64,000 bases of DNA from Maylandia zebra (GCF_041146795.1 NC_135188.1:605376-669375); one strand, 5' to 3'; shown: positions 48,701 through 61,661, counted from the first letter of the stretch. Made by a program: numbers and translations. The notes: generated from the sequence alone by a model not told the origin.

Positions 48701-51700
48701 AAGAATCTGAAATACTTTTTCAGTTTTTATTAACAATCAAAGCTGTTTTTTATCAAGTGTTTAAAGTGTAAATTTGTTGTTCAAAATAATTTACAAATAT
48801 TTATTCATGTCAGTCGACAGAGGACATAAAAAAAAATCTTTTGAGCAATATTTAAAACTGTTACTTTACAGTTAATGTTCCTGAGGGTCCATCATCCCGT
48901 ATGCTCCTCTGTAGGTCAGAGTGTGACTCATGCTTTGCTCTCCAGGTATGTGGGTAATCTTCAGAGGATATTTGACTACTCACCGCTCGACCCCACCCAG
49001 GACTTTGCAACTCAAATGTAAGTGACTGCAGTGTCACGTTATGCAGTGTGGAACTGCACAAACAGGAGAGGGTGTTTTTCTAGCTGCTCAGGACTGGAAT
49101 ATTTTGTTAATTATAACATAATTAACACGATGTGTCGTTTTCTAATAGAACCAAATCTTGCCAATGAATTTTGATGCTAGTTGTAAAATCTGTTTGACTT
49201 TGTCACATAAGCCAGTATGTTGCAAGAGGCCAGTCAGATGCTGTGGGTGTGATGAATGGGAAGCAGATTCTTAGCCAGGAAGGCGATAGATATCAGCTGT
49301 GTATTTCATGCTGTGAGGCACGCAGCCAGATAAAAACACGTTTATATCTGTCACTGTTAGAGCTTGTCAGCGAGAAATGGGTCATAGGAAAGTAAACCGT
49401 TTATTTGTATAATGGCGCTCTCTTAAAGTTGGATTATTCTGAAGACAATTATGTTGTAAACAGGTACTTAATAGAAACGCTACGTGTGAATAAAGGTCAA
49501 GGTGCTGAAGGACAAACAGGAAAGTCTTTCATGATACACATGACGCATTCGGGGGGCGGGGATTGGAGCTGAGGTTCTGCCACCAAATATTTAAGTTCAT
49601 TAAATTAGCATGTTGCTAAAGGTCGTGTAATCATTTGAAGAGGCTCTCCTCCAGATCTTTGCAGTAGTTGCGGTGCTGCGTGCCTCACTAAGTTAAGCAG
49701 GTGACCTGTAAGCTGTAAGGCTAACACAGGGCCGGGTTTACGCCACTTATCACACATTTATGGACTCATGCACCGTCTGGCACAAACTGTTTTAGCTCCT
49801 CTTGAAGCAAACGTCCGTCTGATTGGCTGCTCTGCATAAACACAAGGTTTGAACAGCAGGTGGGTGGAGCTACTGTCCTCGCAGCTATAGCTGTGTGCCT
49901 GTTATTACTGAATATCGGACGTCTGCTTTTGATCCAAGAGTGGAAAAACGCCCATGAAAACACGCCTGGATCGGGATAACTGTTACATGACCTCACTGTT
50001 TAATAAGAACATCAGTGTAATAGTGTATATATGACAGGGAAACAAATGAAGCAGACTAGGTCCCCTTGCTTGCTCCTTTTCACTTTTAATAAATATGAAG
50101 TAGTATACAGTCGATGAAAACTGTCATCAGCCTTGAATGAATCTAAATGACTGTATTTCTCCTAATTGTCTCTCTGGAGTACCACTGCACAGACGTATTT
50201 ATAAGACAAGAAACAACCACAAAGAGCTGCAAAGAGGCGCCACAGCCAGTCCAATAACAAAACAGGCACTTAGGACTACAGCCTGCTTTAGTTTAAACTC
50301 AGGATTATCACGAGCTGGCCTCCAAGTGCCCTGTCTGAAGGTTTTGTAGTGTCTTTTTCCTTGACATCTGTGCACACTTCCTTCAGGGTGTGCCATCTAA
50401 AAAATAACCCCAGCAAGACTAAAATAAGACTCTACTTTATGCTTATGTGTGTGTTTTTGTGTGGCAGGGCTAAACTGGGACATGGACTGCTTTCAGGCCA
50501 GTACTCCAAACCGCCCATGAAATCTGAGCTCATTGAACAGGTGATGAAAGAAGAATACAAGGTGTTAAACTGGGTATGTCCAGCTTCCAAACTGGGTCCA
50601 TAAGCAACAGAAGCATGCGAATAATCCTAACATTCAGATTTAGCCGCTCAGTTTGATTTAACGTTTGGTTTTTCATAGTAACGTAACAGAGTTGTTTTTT
50701 AAGGAGTGTAGTTGAGTTTATATATGTTTAAAGTCGCTTCTCTCCTCCTCCTGCTGTTTTCATTTGGTCTACAAACTGTTGACAGCAGTTTGAGCTGCTC
50801 GACTTCAACAGCTCCATTAATATTTTGTGTTCTGCCTTTTAGTTCCTCACATCACAGCTTTATGCTGCTACATGGGTAAAATGTGCTACTGTTTAATTTA
50901 TATGAATATTTACGTGTTTGTTTGTCATTTGAAACTGTTGCCTTTTCGGAGTCGTAGTACACATCTGCCACAAAATTACAGGACAGCCATAAAGGGTTAT
51001 TTCTGTAAGCCCTGGGCTTCTTCCATAAGCTTCACCAGCCACCAGGCCGAGCTGTGAGCTTCCTGCATGTGTGATGGGGAATCGTGGTTGGACATATATT
51101 GACAGCTGGGGAGATGTGGGGGGAGAGCTTGTATTATGTCAGTGTGACCCAGCACAATCACAGAGTCTCATCAAATTGTTTCCTTAATGCTGGTACACGT
51201 TCTCGTGATGGAGGTTGGTGGTTTTACGTGTTAAAGACTATTACTTTTGTTTGATTGCAGAGAAAAAATATAGATTGGATGGCAGCAACATATTTAAACG
51301 TCTGCTTATTTTATAGTAACTGCTGGTTTATGCTTTTTCACACTTTAACTTCTGTTTAACCAAAGTAAATGTAGATATGTGTGAAGGAGCCAGGTTAAAT
51401 GTTTTTGCTGCATCTTTGTGAAAGCACATTTTTATATGTATGGCAGCAACAAAGTTTTAGTCACAAGCTGCAAGTATCAACAGTGATGGCGAGCATTGGA
51501 AAAGATGCTTTTTACCTGAGCATTGTGATGCAGACGTCTGTATTTCTTGTTGTGACAGCTAGCTTAAAGTTTGAGTTTTTTAACAAAGAAGGTGGCGATG
51601 CCAGTGCAAAGAACCCACCGCAGACCCGATGGTGTTGTCGTTAACATGCTTTTCAGCATACTTGGTTGCTGTTCACACACTCAGTCAGCTGCAGCTCATA

Positions 51701-54700
51701 GCCCAACTCGCATTGACATCAACAACCCAGGACCCAGTCAGATTTTTAAGCCGGCAAGACGTGATTGCAGATGGCGTGCAGGTGTGTCCATCACCCCTGC
51801 AGCAGCACCGCAGACCGTGCCCCCACAGCAGCGAGTTTTTGAAGTATCTGTGTTACTTTGTAGCATCATATTTTAGCACATATATTATTGTCACGTTAGA
51901 CAAACATGTTGATTAGCCTGACATCACACATTCCTTCCAACATCTATAATTCCCACTCTCGGTCAGCTGTCTCTTGTGTTATATGGTCCTCTGAAAAGGC
52001 CGAGTATTTACGCGTAGTCAGATTATGTGAGACATCTTTTTATATGTGTATATATATTTTAATTGCAGCACCAGCAGAAGGGCATCTCTGCTCGAATGTT
52101 GAAGGCTCTGGTCAGCAGGGGACACCCAGAGTTTTCCTCCAACAGACAACAAGATGCTCATGAATTCCTCCTGCACATGATCAACCTGGTGGAGGTGAGT
52201 GAAGCCGGGTGGAAAAATGTCTTCACATATCCACATGTACACTAATTACACACTTTATTAGACATCCCTTGTTGTGGCCATTTTTGTTGAATGTTTATAA
52301 AATGCAATCTGTATTCATTTTTGTTTTTTCTTTAAAGGTGTAAGAATATACTGACCTGGTTTTGTTATGTAAATTTGTAATTAATTTTATTGGAGAAGCT
52401 TTTGCAAAGTGATTGGTTTATTAGCTTATGGACCCTCTCATTAATCAAGAGATTAAGAGCACCCTGGATGGGTGTGGTAAAGAGGTTTTTTGTTTGCCAA
52501 ATGTCAGATGGGAAGACGGGAGGGTTAGGAAATGATTTTTTGACCACTTTTGAAGTTGTTAAAGCAAATTAAGTTAACTTTCGTTTAATTTTAAGTTTTA
52601 AGAAGTTATTTGGCTGATTTTTGTTTATAATTTTCCACGAAATAAACGGCATATGATTTTTAAACAATGGAGTCAGAAGTGCGTTCTAAAACAAACCTCC
52701 CGTTGCCACCCACGGCCTTTTCTTGGACTTTTTTGGTGTTTGGAACGTAAAAGGCCGCGACATCCCTGTTCAACTGTCTTATAATGCAAATACTGTGTTC
52801 AAGTTCAAACTGGGCACCAGAATGGGAAAGAGGTGATTCCAGTGACTGTGAAAGTGACAGGCTGTGACTGCAGAGTTTGCTGAACTGCTGGGATTTCCCA
52901 ACACGACCTTCTCTATGTTTGAAAAAGAGAAAATATCCAGTGAGTGCGAGTACGAGACGTCAGAGTCAGACTGAGGCTGGCAGCAATAACTCAAATAAAC
53001 ACTTGTTGGAATCAATGTATGCAAATGAGCACAAAGTTGATCTTAAACTGCTTTCAGTGACAACGCACTGCAGTTTGAAAGGCCTCCACAGTCACCAAAT
53101 TTCAAACTACTAGAGCAAGTTTGGGTTGTGGTGGAAACGGGAGATTCGCATCATGGACGTGGAGTTGAATAAATCTGCAGCAATGTCGAACCAAAATCTC
53201 TGATCTTTGTTTCCAGCACCCTGTTGGCACAAAGAATTAGAGAAGTTAAGAAAACAAAGGGGGTCCAAATGGTATTAGCAAGGTGTATCTAATAAAGCGG
53301 CTGATGAATGTATAAATCTGGCAAACGACTTTTAGAAATGTGAATGTAAATACATCTGTGAATTCTATATTTGATGTAAGTGTTACAATGTTGCTCTGTA
53401 AAATTAAAAAACCCTGACGTCTGTCAGCGTGCCTCGCTGCGTCACAGAAAATCTTTAAAATGACGTAAAACATCCCACGTGACCGATGTGCTGTAAACTG
53501 CAGTTTTCTGTGACATTGTCACAGAGTGGGAGCTGTTGTGGGATATGGTGAGTGTGACACACGGGGACAGACAGTTTATTGGAGGAGGGGCCGTTTGTTT
53601 TCGACTAAACACAGCACGCCGTCTCCCTGGTTGGTACATAAACATGGGGTGTGCTGAAATGTCTGTCTCAAGCAGGATATCTATAGACCTCTGCTATCGC
53701 TTACACTGTGTGGCCAGATAATGCCTCCGATTCTGCCTCACCCAGGACGCATGCCCTGAGATAGTCTGCACATAAACAAAACATAACAACCAATCTCTCC
53801 TAACCTCTGTGGCTGCTGTTAAAAAAAATCATCTGTAGATATATTTCACACTAAATGTGATTAACATTTTTGTTTTTGTTTCCACACCTCCTTTGACCTA
53901 CTAGTCAGTGTTTACATGCCAGTTTAGTTACCCATACATGGATAACCTGAATAACATCACCACCATCAGCAGCACGCCCAGCCTGTGCCATCCTACAAAT
54001 ATGGCTGAAGTGACATTATAACTCGTGTATTGCTGTAGCATCTTAGAATAGAAGGGCTGGGGTGCAGAGAGGCCTTGGCCTTGGCAAACGAGTGCTTTAA
54101 TCACAGTGCCATCCTTCACCACAGTCTTCAAATAAACACTGCTTCAATCAGCCCTGCTGAGGATATGGAGCCTGTCAGTGATAATGATTCTTCCTAGTTT
54201 TCTAAAAAAGATGCAGCTCTCTCCATTGAGGCATTTGGTAAATTAAAGAGTCACATCAGTGTTTTGAATGGCTGTATTAAGAAATGTGGGTCAAACTGCA
54301 GTCACGCTTAAGTCTTGCCAGGAGAGTCTAGAGAGACCACGGCAAAGACAGTCGTTTCTGTGATTTATATATCCAGTCTCTATCCACCTCTTCCCCAGTT
54401 TATGTCATTGTCAAATAGAGCTGTTACATTTAACCGTATTTATAATTTGCTTAATATGCCAGCGCTCCCACCTCCGGCAGAGCTCAACAGCAATCTGAGG
54501 GAGACTCGGGACATTGAGTCTGACCATGTTCAGCACCTCCGTTGCACTGAGCTGCGGCTGCAAGGTGGTTGGTACCCGTCGTGGTGGTGTCCCCCGAACC
54601 AGACGTGAAGGGAACCATCAGACTGACGAAGGAGTCCTGTCAGGTTTGGTTAGCCTAGGACTTCGATGGCAGCTGATAGGTACCGATTGGCCAAGCGGAA

Positions 54701-56167
54701 CATGGTTTGGGAGTGGCTGAAGCAAAAACTCGAGTGTGGGAGGAGTTCAGGGAGGAAAAAGACTTTCGGACTGCCTTGAAGAAACATGGAAAACCGTCAG
54801 GCGACTCGGAGGGTAAAGCAGTGCTCTACCTGCACTGTGTGTAGTGGAGCGCTGCTGGCTTCGACCGAGGACATTGTTGCACAGTGGATGGAACTCAGAG
54901 GACTTCCTTAGTCTTCCGCAGAGAAAGCAGAGTCTGGAGACGAGGGGGACAACTCGTCTTTTTCGGGGGGAGGTCACTGAAGTAGCTCCTTGGTGCCAGA
55001 GCCCCTGGTGTGGACGAGGTTCGCCCTGAGTTCCTGAAGGCTCTGGATGTTGTAGGGCGGGCTTGGTTGAAACGCCTCTGCAGTGCTGCGTGGAGATCAG
55101 GTGTGGTACCTCTGGATTGATAGACCGGAGTCGTGGTTCCCATCTTCAAGAAAGGGTGTGCTCCAACTGTAGGGGATCACAGTCCTCAGCCTCCCTGGGA
55201 AAGTCTATGCCAGGGTGCTGGAAAGGAAAATGTATCCGTTAGTCGAACCTCGGATATAGGAGGAACAATGCGGTTTTTGTCCTGGTCGTGGAACCAGGAC
55301 CATGGACTTGGAGAAGACATTCGACTTTGTCCCTTGGTGTATCCAGTCGGAGGTGCTCAGGGAGTATGGGGTGTTTGGTTAATTGCAGAGCTTGGTCTGC
55401 ATAGTCTCCAAATCTGAGGCCATGGTCCTCAGCTCGAAAAGGGTGAAGTGCCTACTCTAGGACAAGTTCCCAAGTGGAGGAGTATCTTGGGGTCTTGTTC
55501 ATGAGTGAAAGGAGAAAGGGACAGGAGATTGACAGACGGATTGATGCTGTGGCTGCAGTGATGCAGACGCTGTACCAGTCCATCATGGCGAAGAGAGAGC
55601 TGAGTGTGAAAGCAATGCTCTCAATGTACTTGTTGTTCTACATCCCTACCCCTGTGGTCATGAGCTTTGGGTAGTGACCGAAATACAAGCAGCGGAAATG
55701 AGCTTTCTCTGAAGAGTGGCTGTCAATGGAAAATTGTATTTAGTAGTCAGTATAATCTTTTAGTGATATAAGTTTGCATATGGTAGAATACTGCATGTAG
55801 TTATTTGTATTAGGAAATATTTAACCATGTATGCTTAGAGGCATATAATTAATTGTGTAGTGACAGGATGTGTGATCTCTAACAGGCTGCAGGCTTGGTG
55901 TGCACTCCAGGAATGCACCCCCACGTCCTGGGAGCATGAGAGGTTGCACCTTGTTTTATTGTTTTATTGTTTTAACATAGCTATGTCTGTTTTAGTCTAA
56001 GTGCCTTTTTGCCTAGATGAACCGCTGGACTTCTTCACTGTGTTATCTAGGGTGAACCATCTAGGGTGAGGGGGAGATTACCCTCTTCTTAACCAAGGAT
56101 GTACCTTTTGTGCTTTCATGTTATATGACCCTTTGATCAGCAGCACGCGCACACACACACACACACA

Positions 56168-56257
<90 letters not shown>

Positions 56258-59200
56258 CTCACTGAAGTATAAATAAAGACCGGGGCAGTTTCTTAGTGCG
56301 AGTCTCAGTTTGGAGGCTGCCCTTGCTAGCAAGAAGTTCTGTGTGTTTCTCTTCTCTGAGTCTTTACTGAAGAAGTGTTTTAGAATATTTTCCCTAACAG
56401 TGGCTTAGAGATGGGGTGAGGAGTTTGGCCATCTTGGAGGAGCTCAGAGTAGAGCCGCTGCTCCTCCACATTGAAAGGAGCCGGTTGAGGTGTGCCGGGC
56501 CAAGAGGCAGGACACGCTGGAGAGATTATGTCTCTCGGCTGGCCTGGGAACGCCTTGGTGTTTCCCCGGAAAGGCTGGAGGTGGCTGGAGAGAGGCAGGT
56601 CGGGGCTTCTCTGCTTAGGCTGCTGCCCCTGCGACCCGGCCCCAGATAACCGAAACAAAATTAATGATGGATGGATGGGACTAATACTTTATGACAGTGG
56701 TGTCCAACTCCAGGCCTCGAGGGCCGGTGTCCTGCAGGTTTTAGATGTGTCCTTGATCCAACACAGCTGATTTAAACGGTTAATGACCTCCTCAACATGT
56801 CTTGATGTTCTCCAGATGCCTGGTAATGAACTAATCATTTGATTTAGGTGTGTTGACCCAGGGTGAGATCTAAAACCTGCAGGACACCGGCCCTCGAGGC
56901 CTGGACTCGGCCAAGCCTGCTTTAGGGATAATAAACTAAAGTCAGCCTGACACATAATCCAAATGTGGTCCGATTCTGTTATCGATGCTCATATTCAGCG
57001 TCTCTGAATCGTAAATCTTGGTGTTTCTGCAGAGGAACAGCGCAGGCTCAGAGAATCCAAGTGATGTGTTTCGCTTCCTGGTGGAGGAGCGAGTTCAGTG
57101 CTGCCAGACTCGTCGTGTCCGTTACACTCAGCGGGTTGACTACTGCATCCAGCTGCCCGCTCCATTTGAGGCCGCCAGCAATCGAGGTAACGGAGCCCCC
57201 ACACGCTTACAATGCGAATGGAGGCCACGATTGCCTCTGGTCACTGCAGCAAGTGGGAGAATGAACTGGACCTGCTCTGAGAAGGGAATAATGTTCCCGG
57301 CTAAGAGCTGTTTTGTATGTAAGGTATAATTACACCTTCACAGCTTGATATAAAGTATTACGTGACAAATTGTATGTACTATTTAAATGTTGCCAAGATG
57401 AGAGTATTTGACTGAAACAGTGGAGTTTTAGTTAAAGCTCTGCAATGCTACACTTACAACAAATACATTGGCTTTTGCAGCTTTTGCAGCACCTTCAGTT
57501 CTGAGAATGCTGCAAATGAAAGTGACACATTTTTGTTGTTTTTTTCATTACCAGAGGAGCTACTTGCATATGAGGTCAAGCGTAAGGAAGCAGAAGAGAA
57601 CATGCGTCCCCCTCCTGAACCAGTGAGAGCGCGGATCCCTTTCACTGCTTGTCTGCAGGCCTTCACAGAGCCGGAAAATGTTCCTGATTTCTGGAGCTCG
57701 GCACTGCAGGCCAAGTCAGCTGGAGTCAAGTAAGCAACGTCCACTTGTTCTCGGGCCAGAAATGACCAACGTACACCCCTTTTTAACCAGTATATTTAAA
57801 CGAAAACCAGCTGGATTCATAAACTGAATTTTCAACACATTCTTTTACAGAACTTCCCGATTTGCCTCGTTCCCAGAGTATCTGGTGGTGCAGATTAAGA
57901 AATTCACATTTGGAGTTGATTGGGTGCCGAAAAAACTAGGTAACTAGTATCTCACACTTTAGTGACTGATCAGATTTATTGACCTTATATTTCCCTCCAC
58001 CAGCATGTCTCAGTAAGTGCAATGCTATAAACCCCCAGCAGAGGGCACCATTAAACTGCAGTTCACAAGGCACAGCAGTGAATCTGTTGCCGGGTGGAGA
58101 AAACGTTTCACCTGCACTTTGAACACATGGTTATAAACGTTTATCTGTCATCCTGTCGGTGTCCGTAAAACGCTTTTGCTGTTTAGCTGGTAGTTGAAAA
58201 TCAATCGGTGTGTTTAGCACCTTAAAATGTTCATAAAGTGTTCAGTTCATAAATGGGGAAAAAGGTCAGTTCACGCCTCACATATAGATCGTAAAAGTTG
58301 ATCTGGGAGCTCACTGTTCTTACTGCTGGATTCTTCAGTTTGATACTTTTATATCTCGCTCTGCAGATGTGGTCATTGACGTTCCCGACTTCCTGGATCT
58401 GAACCGGCTCCGAGCCACGGGGCTGCAGGCAGGTGAAGAAGAGCTGCCGGACCTCATGCCTCCCATTGTTTTACCCGAAGACACCAGAGGTATGAAATAA
58501 AATGGAGGAGGGAGTTTTTAAGCCTATTTGAGTTTAACAATTTGCTCTTTTCTGTATTATTTTCTGTTTGATGTTGACAAATAAACATCCATATATTATA
58601 ATATATGGCATCTATTAGATGCTGCTCCATTTTTCTCACCCAGAATTCAATGAGAAGGTTACAGGCTCTCATAAATTGCCTGCATTGGCCTACAGGGGTG
58701 TTAGCAGTCATGCATGAATTCTAGAAAAACAGTGTACCAGCACCCTTAATTACTCCGGGCGTTTTTGGCCCTTCATCTTTGATTTCACAGTCCCTTATTA
58801 ATTTTAAAGGGCACTGTTTTCCCAGAGCGCGAAGCCTTTTGTTGTACTGTTTAGCCAAAAAAGCCAAGAATATTTCTTCACTCCATTTATGTGCTAGAAA
58901 CACCTCAGTATATGAAACTTTGTGTTTACCCTATAACATAACACGTTGCTGCTTAAACCAGCTGCAGTGCCCCAGATCCTTTTTGGCAGGTCTCGGGTAT
59001 TTTTGTGAATTAAATGGTCTGTGAAATTGTCTCTAATATAATATTCTGCTGAAAGCCACCCATATTCCCTCCTAAGGACACATTAAATGGAATCCCACAG
59101 GAAAGGCATGCTCAATCAATTACTGAAGAGTGTTTGTGTTCACAGTGTGGCTAAGCCTAATAGGTTCTAATGATTTCACCAGATCTCCTTGTAACGCACT

Positions 59201-61661
59201 TCCCTCAGCTCTGGGATTAAAGTACTGGAAGCTAGCGAGTTATAGCACTCAATAAAATATTGTCACTTTTTAAGAAACTTTTTTGCAGGCTTGGTAATAT
59301 TTCAGCCGTTAAATCCATGCCACTTTAGCCCTTATTAAAAATAAAAAATCAACCCCACAAAGGCAGTGCCCTCCTTTTTGTTTGCCTTTCGTCTCTCTCT
59401 GCTCTGTGATTGCAGTTTCCTCCTCCTGTTGTAAAGTTCAGCTACATCGCTGTCTCTGTTAATATTTCAGCAGATGTGAAGTACAGAGAGTCCTATAATG
59501 TTTCAGGCTGTGAGCACATTTGGGGGTGGGCTCGAGCAGAGACGGTAACATCTGAGAGCAGCCTTTGCTGTGCTTCACACATCCATAAACTTGGATCTTT
59601 CTTTGGTTTCGTCTGCTGCATCTTAGCACATGAATACACAATAGAAAAACTTTGCACTCGCTTGTCTTAGTGTGCCTAAATATTTTAGGACTGAACATGG
59701 TGTGCTGTACTGTCGGTGTCAAACAATCTGAGTGGAGTATCTGCACATTAGAGCATCATTGTTTTGGTTTGCTTAGACCCTGTTACGGCTTGGCGTCCTG
59801 TACAGATATCTTTGAGGGCCACAGACACACACATGCTTTTATTTGCAGCAAATCTGCACGTCGCTCTGAGCTTCTATTTCAGGAGGTTAACAACAGCGTT
59901 GCCTCTGTAAATCGTGCAGCTAAAGCTGTGAAATGAAAACAGGTCAGAGGAGACAACACGCTGCATTCAATGGCCTTTCAGATTTATTTATTTCACATTC
60001 ATATGATGAGTTTTGCTGGTTGTAAATGAACCGCTGGCCCGTTCCTCCCCTGCTGGAATTCGCAGTGATTCATCGTTGGTCGCACTTCTATCTCCAAAAG
60101 GCTTCAGTGATTCTTATTGATTTCATAGCAGCACACAAATGTGTTTTCCTGTACGCTGCTTGAAGCACATTATTTCTCATTGGTCTGTTTCTATTCACTC
60201 AATTATTCCAGGCCATTCAGAAAATGGAAAGTGAATTGTTTTCTTTTGCTTCCACTTTTCTTTTGGTTAAAAAATACAAAATTAACAATCACAAACTGCA
60301 CACGATGTATTGAAACTGGTTCAGCTTTGTTCCTTCCCTGTTTTGGTTACTCACATTATCCATTTAAACCTATTAAAGCAAACCTGCGATTTAAAAGAAA
60401 CCATGGAAGATGGCTACTCCAGCTGCATTCACTGGGTCAGTATTTCCTTTCAGTTAATATAGCAAACTGGATAAAACCCAGCAGCCGTCCGAGGGGCTGT
60501 AACTGAGGCCATGAGGGGAAAACAAAGGAAAATGAACAAAAGCCTGTGCCGCTCTCAGGCCGTGTTTCTGCATTATTTTTTTTCTTCGTTCACCCGATGT
60601 TTTCATATCTGTGTAAAATAAAATGTGTTTGTAGGACACTGACAACATTTCACGGTCCAAAATAACACAGTTGGGCAGTGTTTCTGTGACTCATGAGGGG
60701 TGTGGGAGGGGACATTTGCTTCTCCCCTTGATGTTCTGCAGCTAAATGATCCTTTTATGAGAAAGGTAAAAAGAAAATTTAAAAGACAGAAATACCAACT
60801 GTGCCCAGGACCTGCCACGGGTACTCGAAAACATCTGGATTCCCTGTGTTACAATGGATTTGTTTGATGAACTGTACCTTTGTTTGTGAATATTAATAAC
60901 GTGCCGGCAGCTCAGATTTTCCAGGATATTGTCTTGGCCGATTATAGATGCTATCTGTACAAATGTCTGCAAATCTTTTATTATTCTCAAAGAGTGAAAT
61001 GATTCCAAAACAGAATCAACAGTAAATACAGAGCCAGCGATGGTGATGCTTGACTGTGCCGTGTCCTCCTCCTCTTTCAGATAACTCCATGAGCTCCTTG
61101 GACTGTAAGTATTTAATTTCTCTGCACAGCTGTGTGCCAAACTGAATAAACATGCAACATTTCTATAAGTTATAACCATAGAAAATGTATTTCGAGCTCG
61201 AAGCAGTGGTGATGAATGCTAGCGAGCTAAACCTCTGACCTACCTGAGCAGGTGCTGCAGCTGCTCTCGACTTTGTGACAAACTTGGCTTTGCTGTGCAG
61301 CTCTGCTTGCTTTAGCCAGACTCATTTCTCTCCTTGATAAATCATCCCTCAACAAAGATGCCTCTGCAGGCCCGACGCTCCTCTGCTCTCTTTGTTTAAT
61401 GAGTCCCACAGAGGGAGTCGCCACAAATCTGTTTGGCTGTTTAGACTCAAGCCACTGCTACTGTTGAATCAGCAACTGCATGTTTTAGTTATTGATGCTG
61501 ATTTGTTGTGTCCCCAGCTCCAGAAATAGACGAGGCTGCAGTAATGCAGCTGGCGGAGATGGGCTTTCCGCTGGAGGCCTGCAGGAAGGCGGTGTACTAC
61601 ACGGGGAACATGGGCCCTGAGATGGCCTTCAACTGGATCATAGCCCATATGGAAGAGCCAG
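39736..61661 (+). CDS. usp13: Ubiquitin-specific peptidase 13 (isopeptidase T-3), 5' 17 exons; C-terminus beyond the window
   Basis: Deubiquitinating cysteine protease. Coding exons: 39736-39846, 41529-41654, 43875-43938, 45077-45198, 45811-45953, 46881-47065, 47473-47570, 48406-48596, 48946-49017, 50468-50561, 52069-52194, 57033-57186, 57555-57729, 57851-57939, 58367-58489, 61081-61104, 61518-61661; phases agree throughout, giving about 680 codons (human total 863). Exons 1-4 encode the N-terminal cryptic zinc-finger region, exon 6 the ZnF-UBP ([16 protein letters not shown], then [20 protein letters not shown]). Exon 8 carries the catalytic Cys box ([19 protein letters not shown]). Exon 11 has [19 protein letters not shown]. 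Exon 17 encodes the first UBA ([20 protein letters not shown]). The second UBA and the catalytic His box are not in the window. Exon 16 is only 24 bp. Exon 4 uses a weak donor (gtcagt). Confidence 0.96.
42270..42573 (-). repeat. tRNA-derived SINE, copy 2 (A and B boxes present)
   Basis: Read on the minus strand the head is tRNA-like, with A box tggctcaagagttgg (about 42552-42566) and B box ggttcgagcccc (about 42510-42521). The body follows, and then a tail ending in tacaaatacatttacca. It matches the copy at 25.2 kb. It lies in usp13 intron 2. It is a SINE and not a tRNA gene, because the tRNA-like part is fused to a long unrelated body and does not fold as a full cloverleaf. Confidence 0.75.
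46560..46795. repeat. Dispersed repeat with internal fold-back arms
   Basis: Arms at 46592-46620 and 46693-46721 are inverted copies of each other, 27 of 29 bases matching, separated by about 70 bases. The following sequence (ccagacgcttctccatctga, then gacctggatgactgagaag) is a block I recognise as common in teleost genomes, but I cannot name its family. It is in usp13 intron 5. Confidence 0.5.
52800..53312 (+). mobile_element. Tc1/mariner-like DNA transposon relic (family A), internally deleted
   Basis: Start and end portions of the same Tc1-like family as at 29.96 kb, with the middle missing. The 5' part includes aaaagagaaaatatccagtg (52923) and the 3' part gggagattcgcatcatgga (near 53140), coding for the VEREIRIMD-type C-terminal end. 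It finishes with gggggtccaaatggtattag, then caaggtgtatctaataaag (about 53279-53298). Stops and frameshifts throughout. It lies in usp13 intron 11. Confidence 0.75.
55721..56399. mobile_element. Solo LTR of an endogenous LTR element, nested in the LINE relic
   Basis: The 679-bp element begins TGTCAATGG and ends CCCTAACA (the TG...CA rule). It is flanked by identical 5-bp duplications GTGGC (55716-55720 and 56400-56404). The LINE sequence resumes exactly after the duplication, so the insertion is younger than the LINE. An AATAAA near 56271-56276 followed by a pyrimidine-rich stretch fits the LTR polyadenylation zone. No internal coding region is present: the two LTRs have recombined to one. The parental family (Gypsy-like or retroviral) cannot be told from an LTR alone. 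Confidence 0.8.
56146..56252. repeat. CA-dinucleotide microsatellite inside the solo LTR
   Basis: About 53 CA units with one interruption (aca-gac near 56167). It lies within the LTR, so it expanded after the LTR inserted or was already part of it. It is likely to vary in length among individuals. Confidence 0.95.
56698..56931. mobile_element. hAT-type MITE, copy 2 (inverted relative to copy 1)
   Basis: Same family as 33213-33438 but reversed inside: here the gatgtgtccttgatccaac side comes first. Ends are CAGTGGTGTCCAACTCC and a decayed gccaagcctg. Flanking ctttatga and ctttaggg give a 6-of-8 match for the target duplication. It lies just after the LINE tail in usp13 intron 11. Confidence 0.65.

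Larger units (their letters stand above)
54465..56682 (+). mobile_element. RTE-like non-LTR retrotransposon relic, interrupted by a solo LTR
   Basis: A long decayed LINE in usp13 intron 11, in two parts: 54465-55720 and 56405-56682. Recognisable blocks are ggccaagcggaacatggttt (54689), agtgctctacctgcactgtg (54820), caatgcggtttttgtcctgg (near 55266), ggagtatcttggggtcttgt (55480), catgagctttgggtagtgac (55658) and ctcggctggcctgggaacgc (56533). The end has atggatgg units (near 56669), a tail often seen in fish RTE-type elements. The reverse-transcriptase core between about 55390 and 55440 is deleted, and frames are broken. The clade assignment is from memory of the family. Confidence 0.7.

Noticed and set aside
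56078-56332. Minus-strand reading frame with a Cys-Val repeat
   Set aside because: It is simply the CA microsatellite translated.
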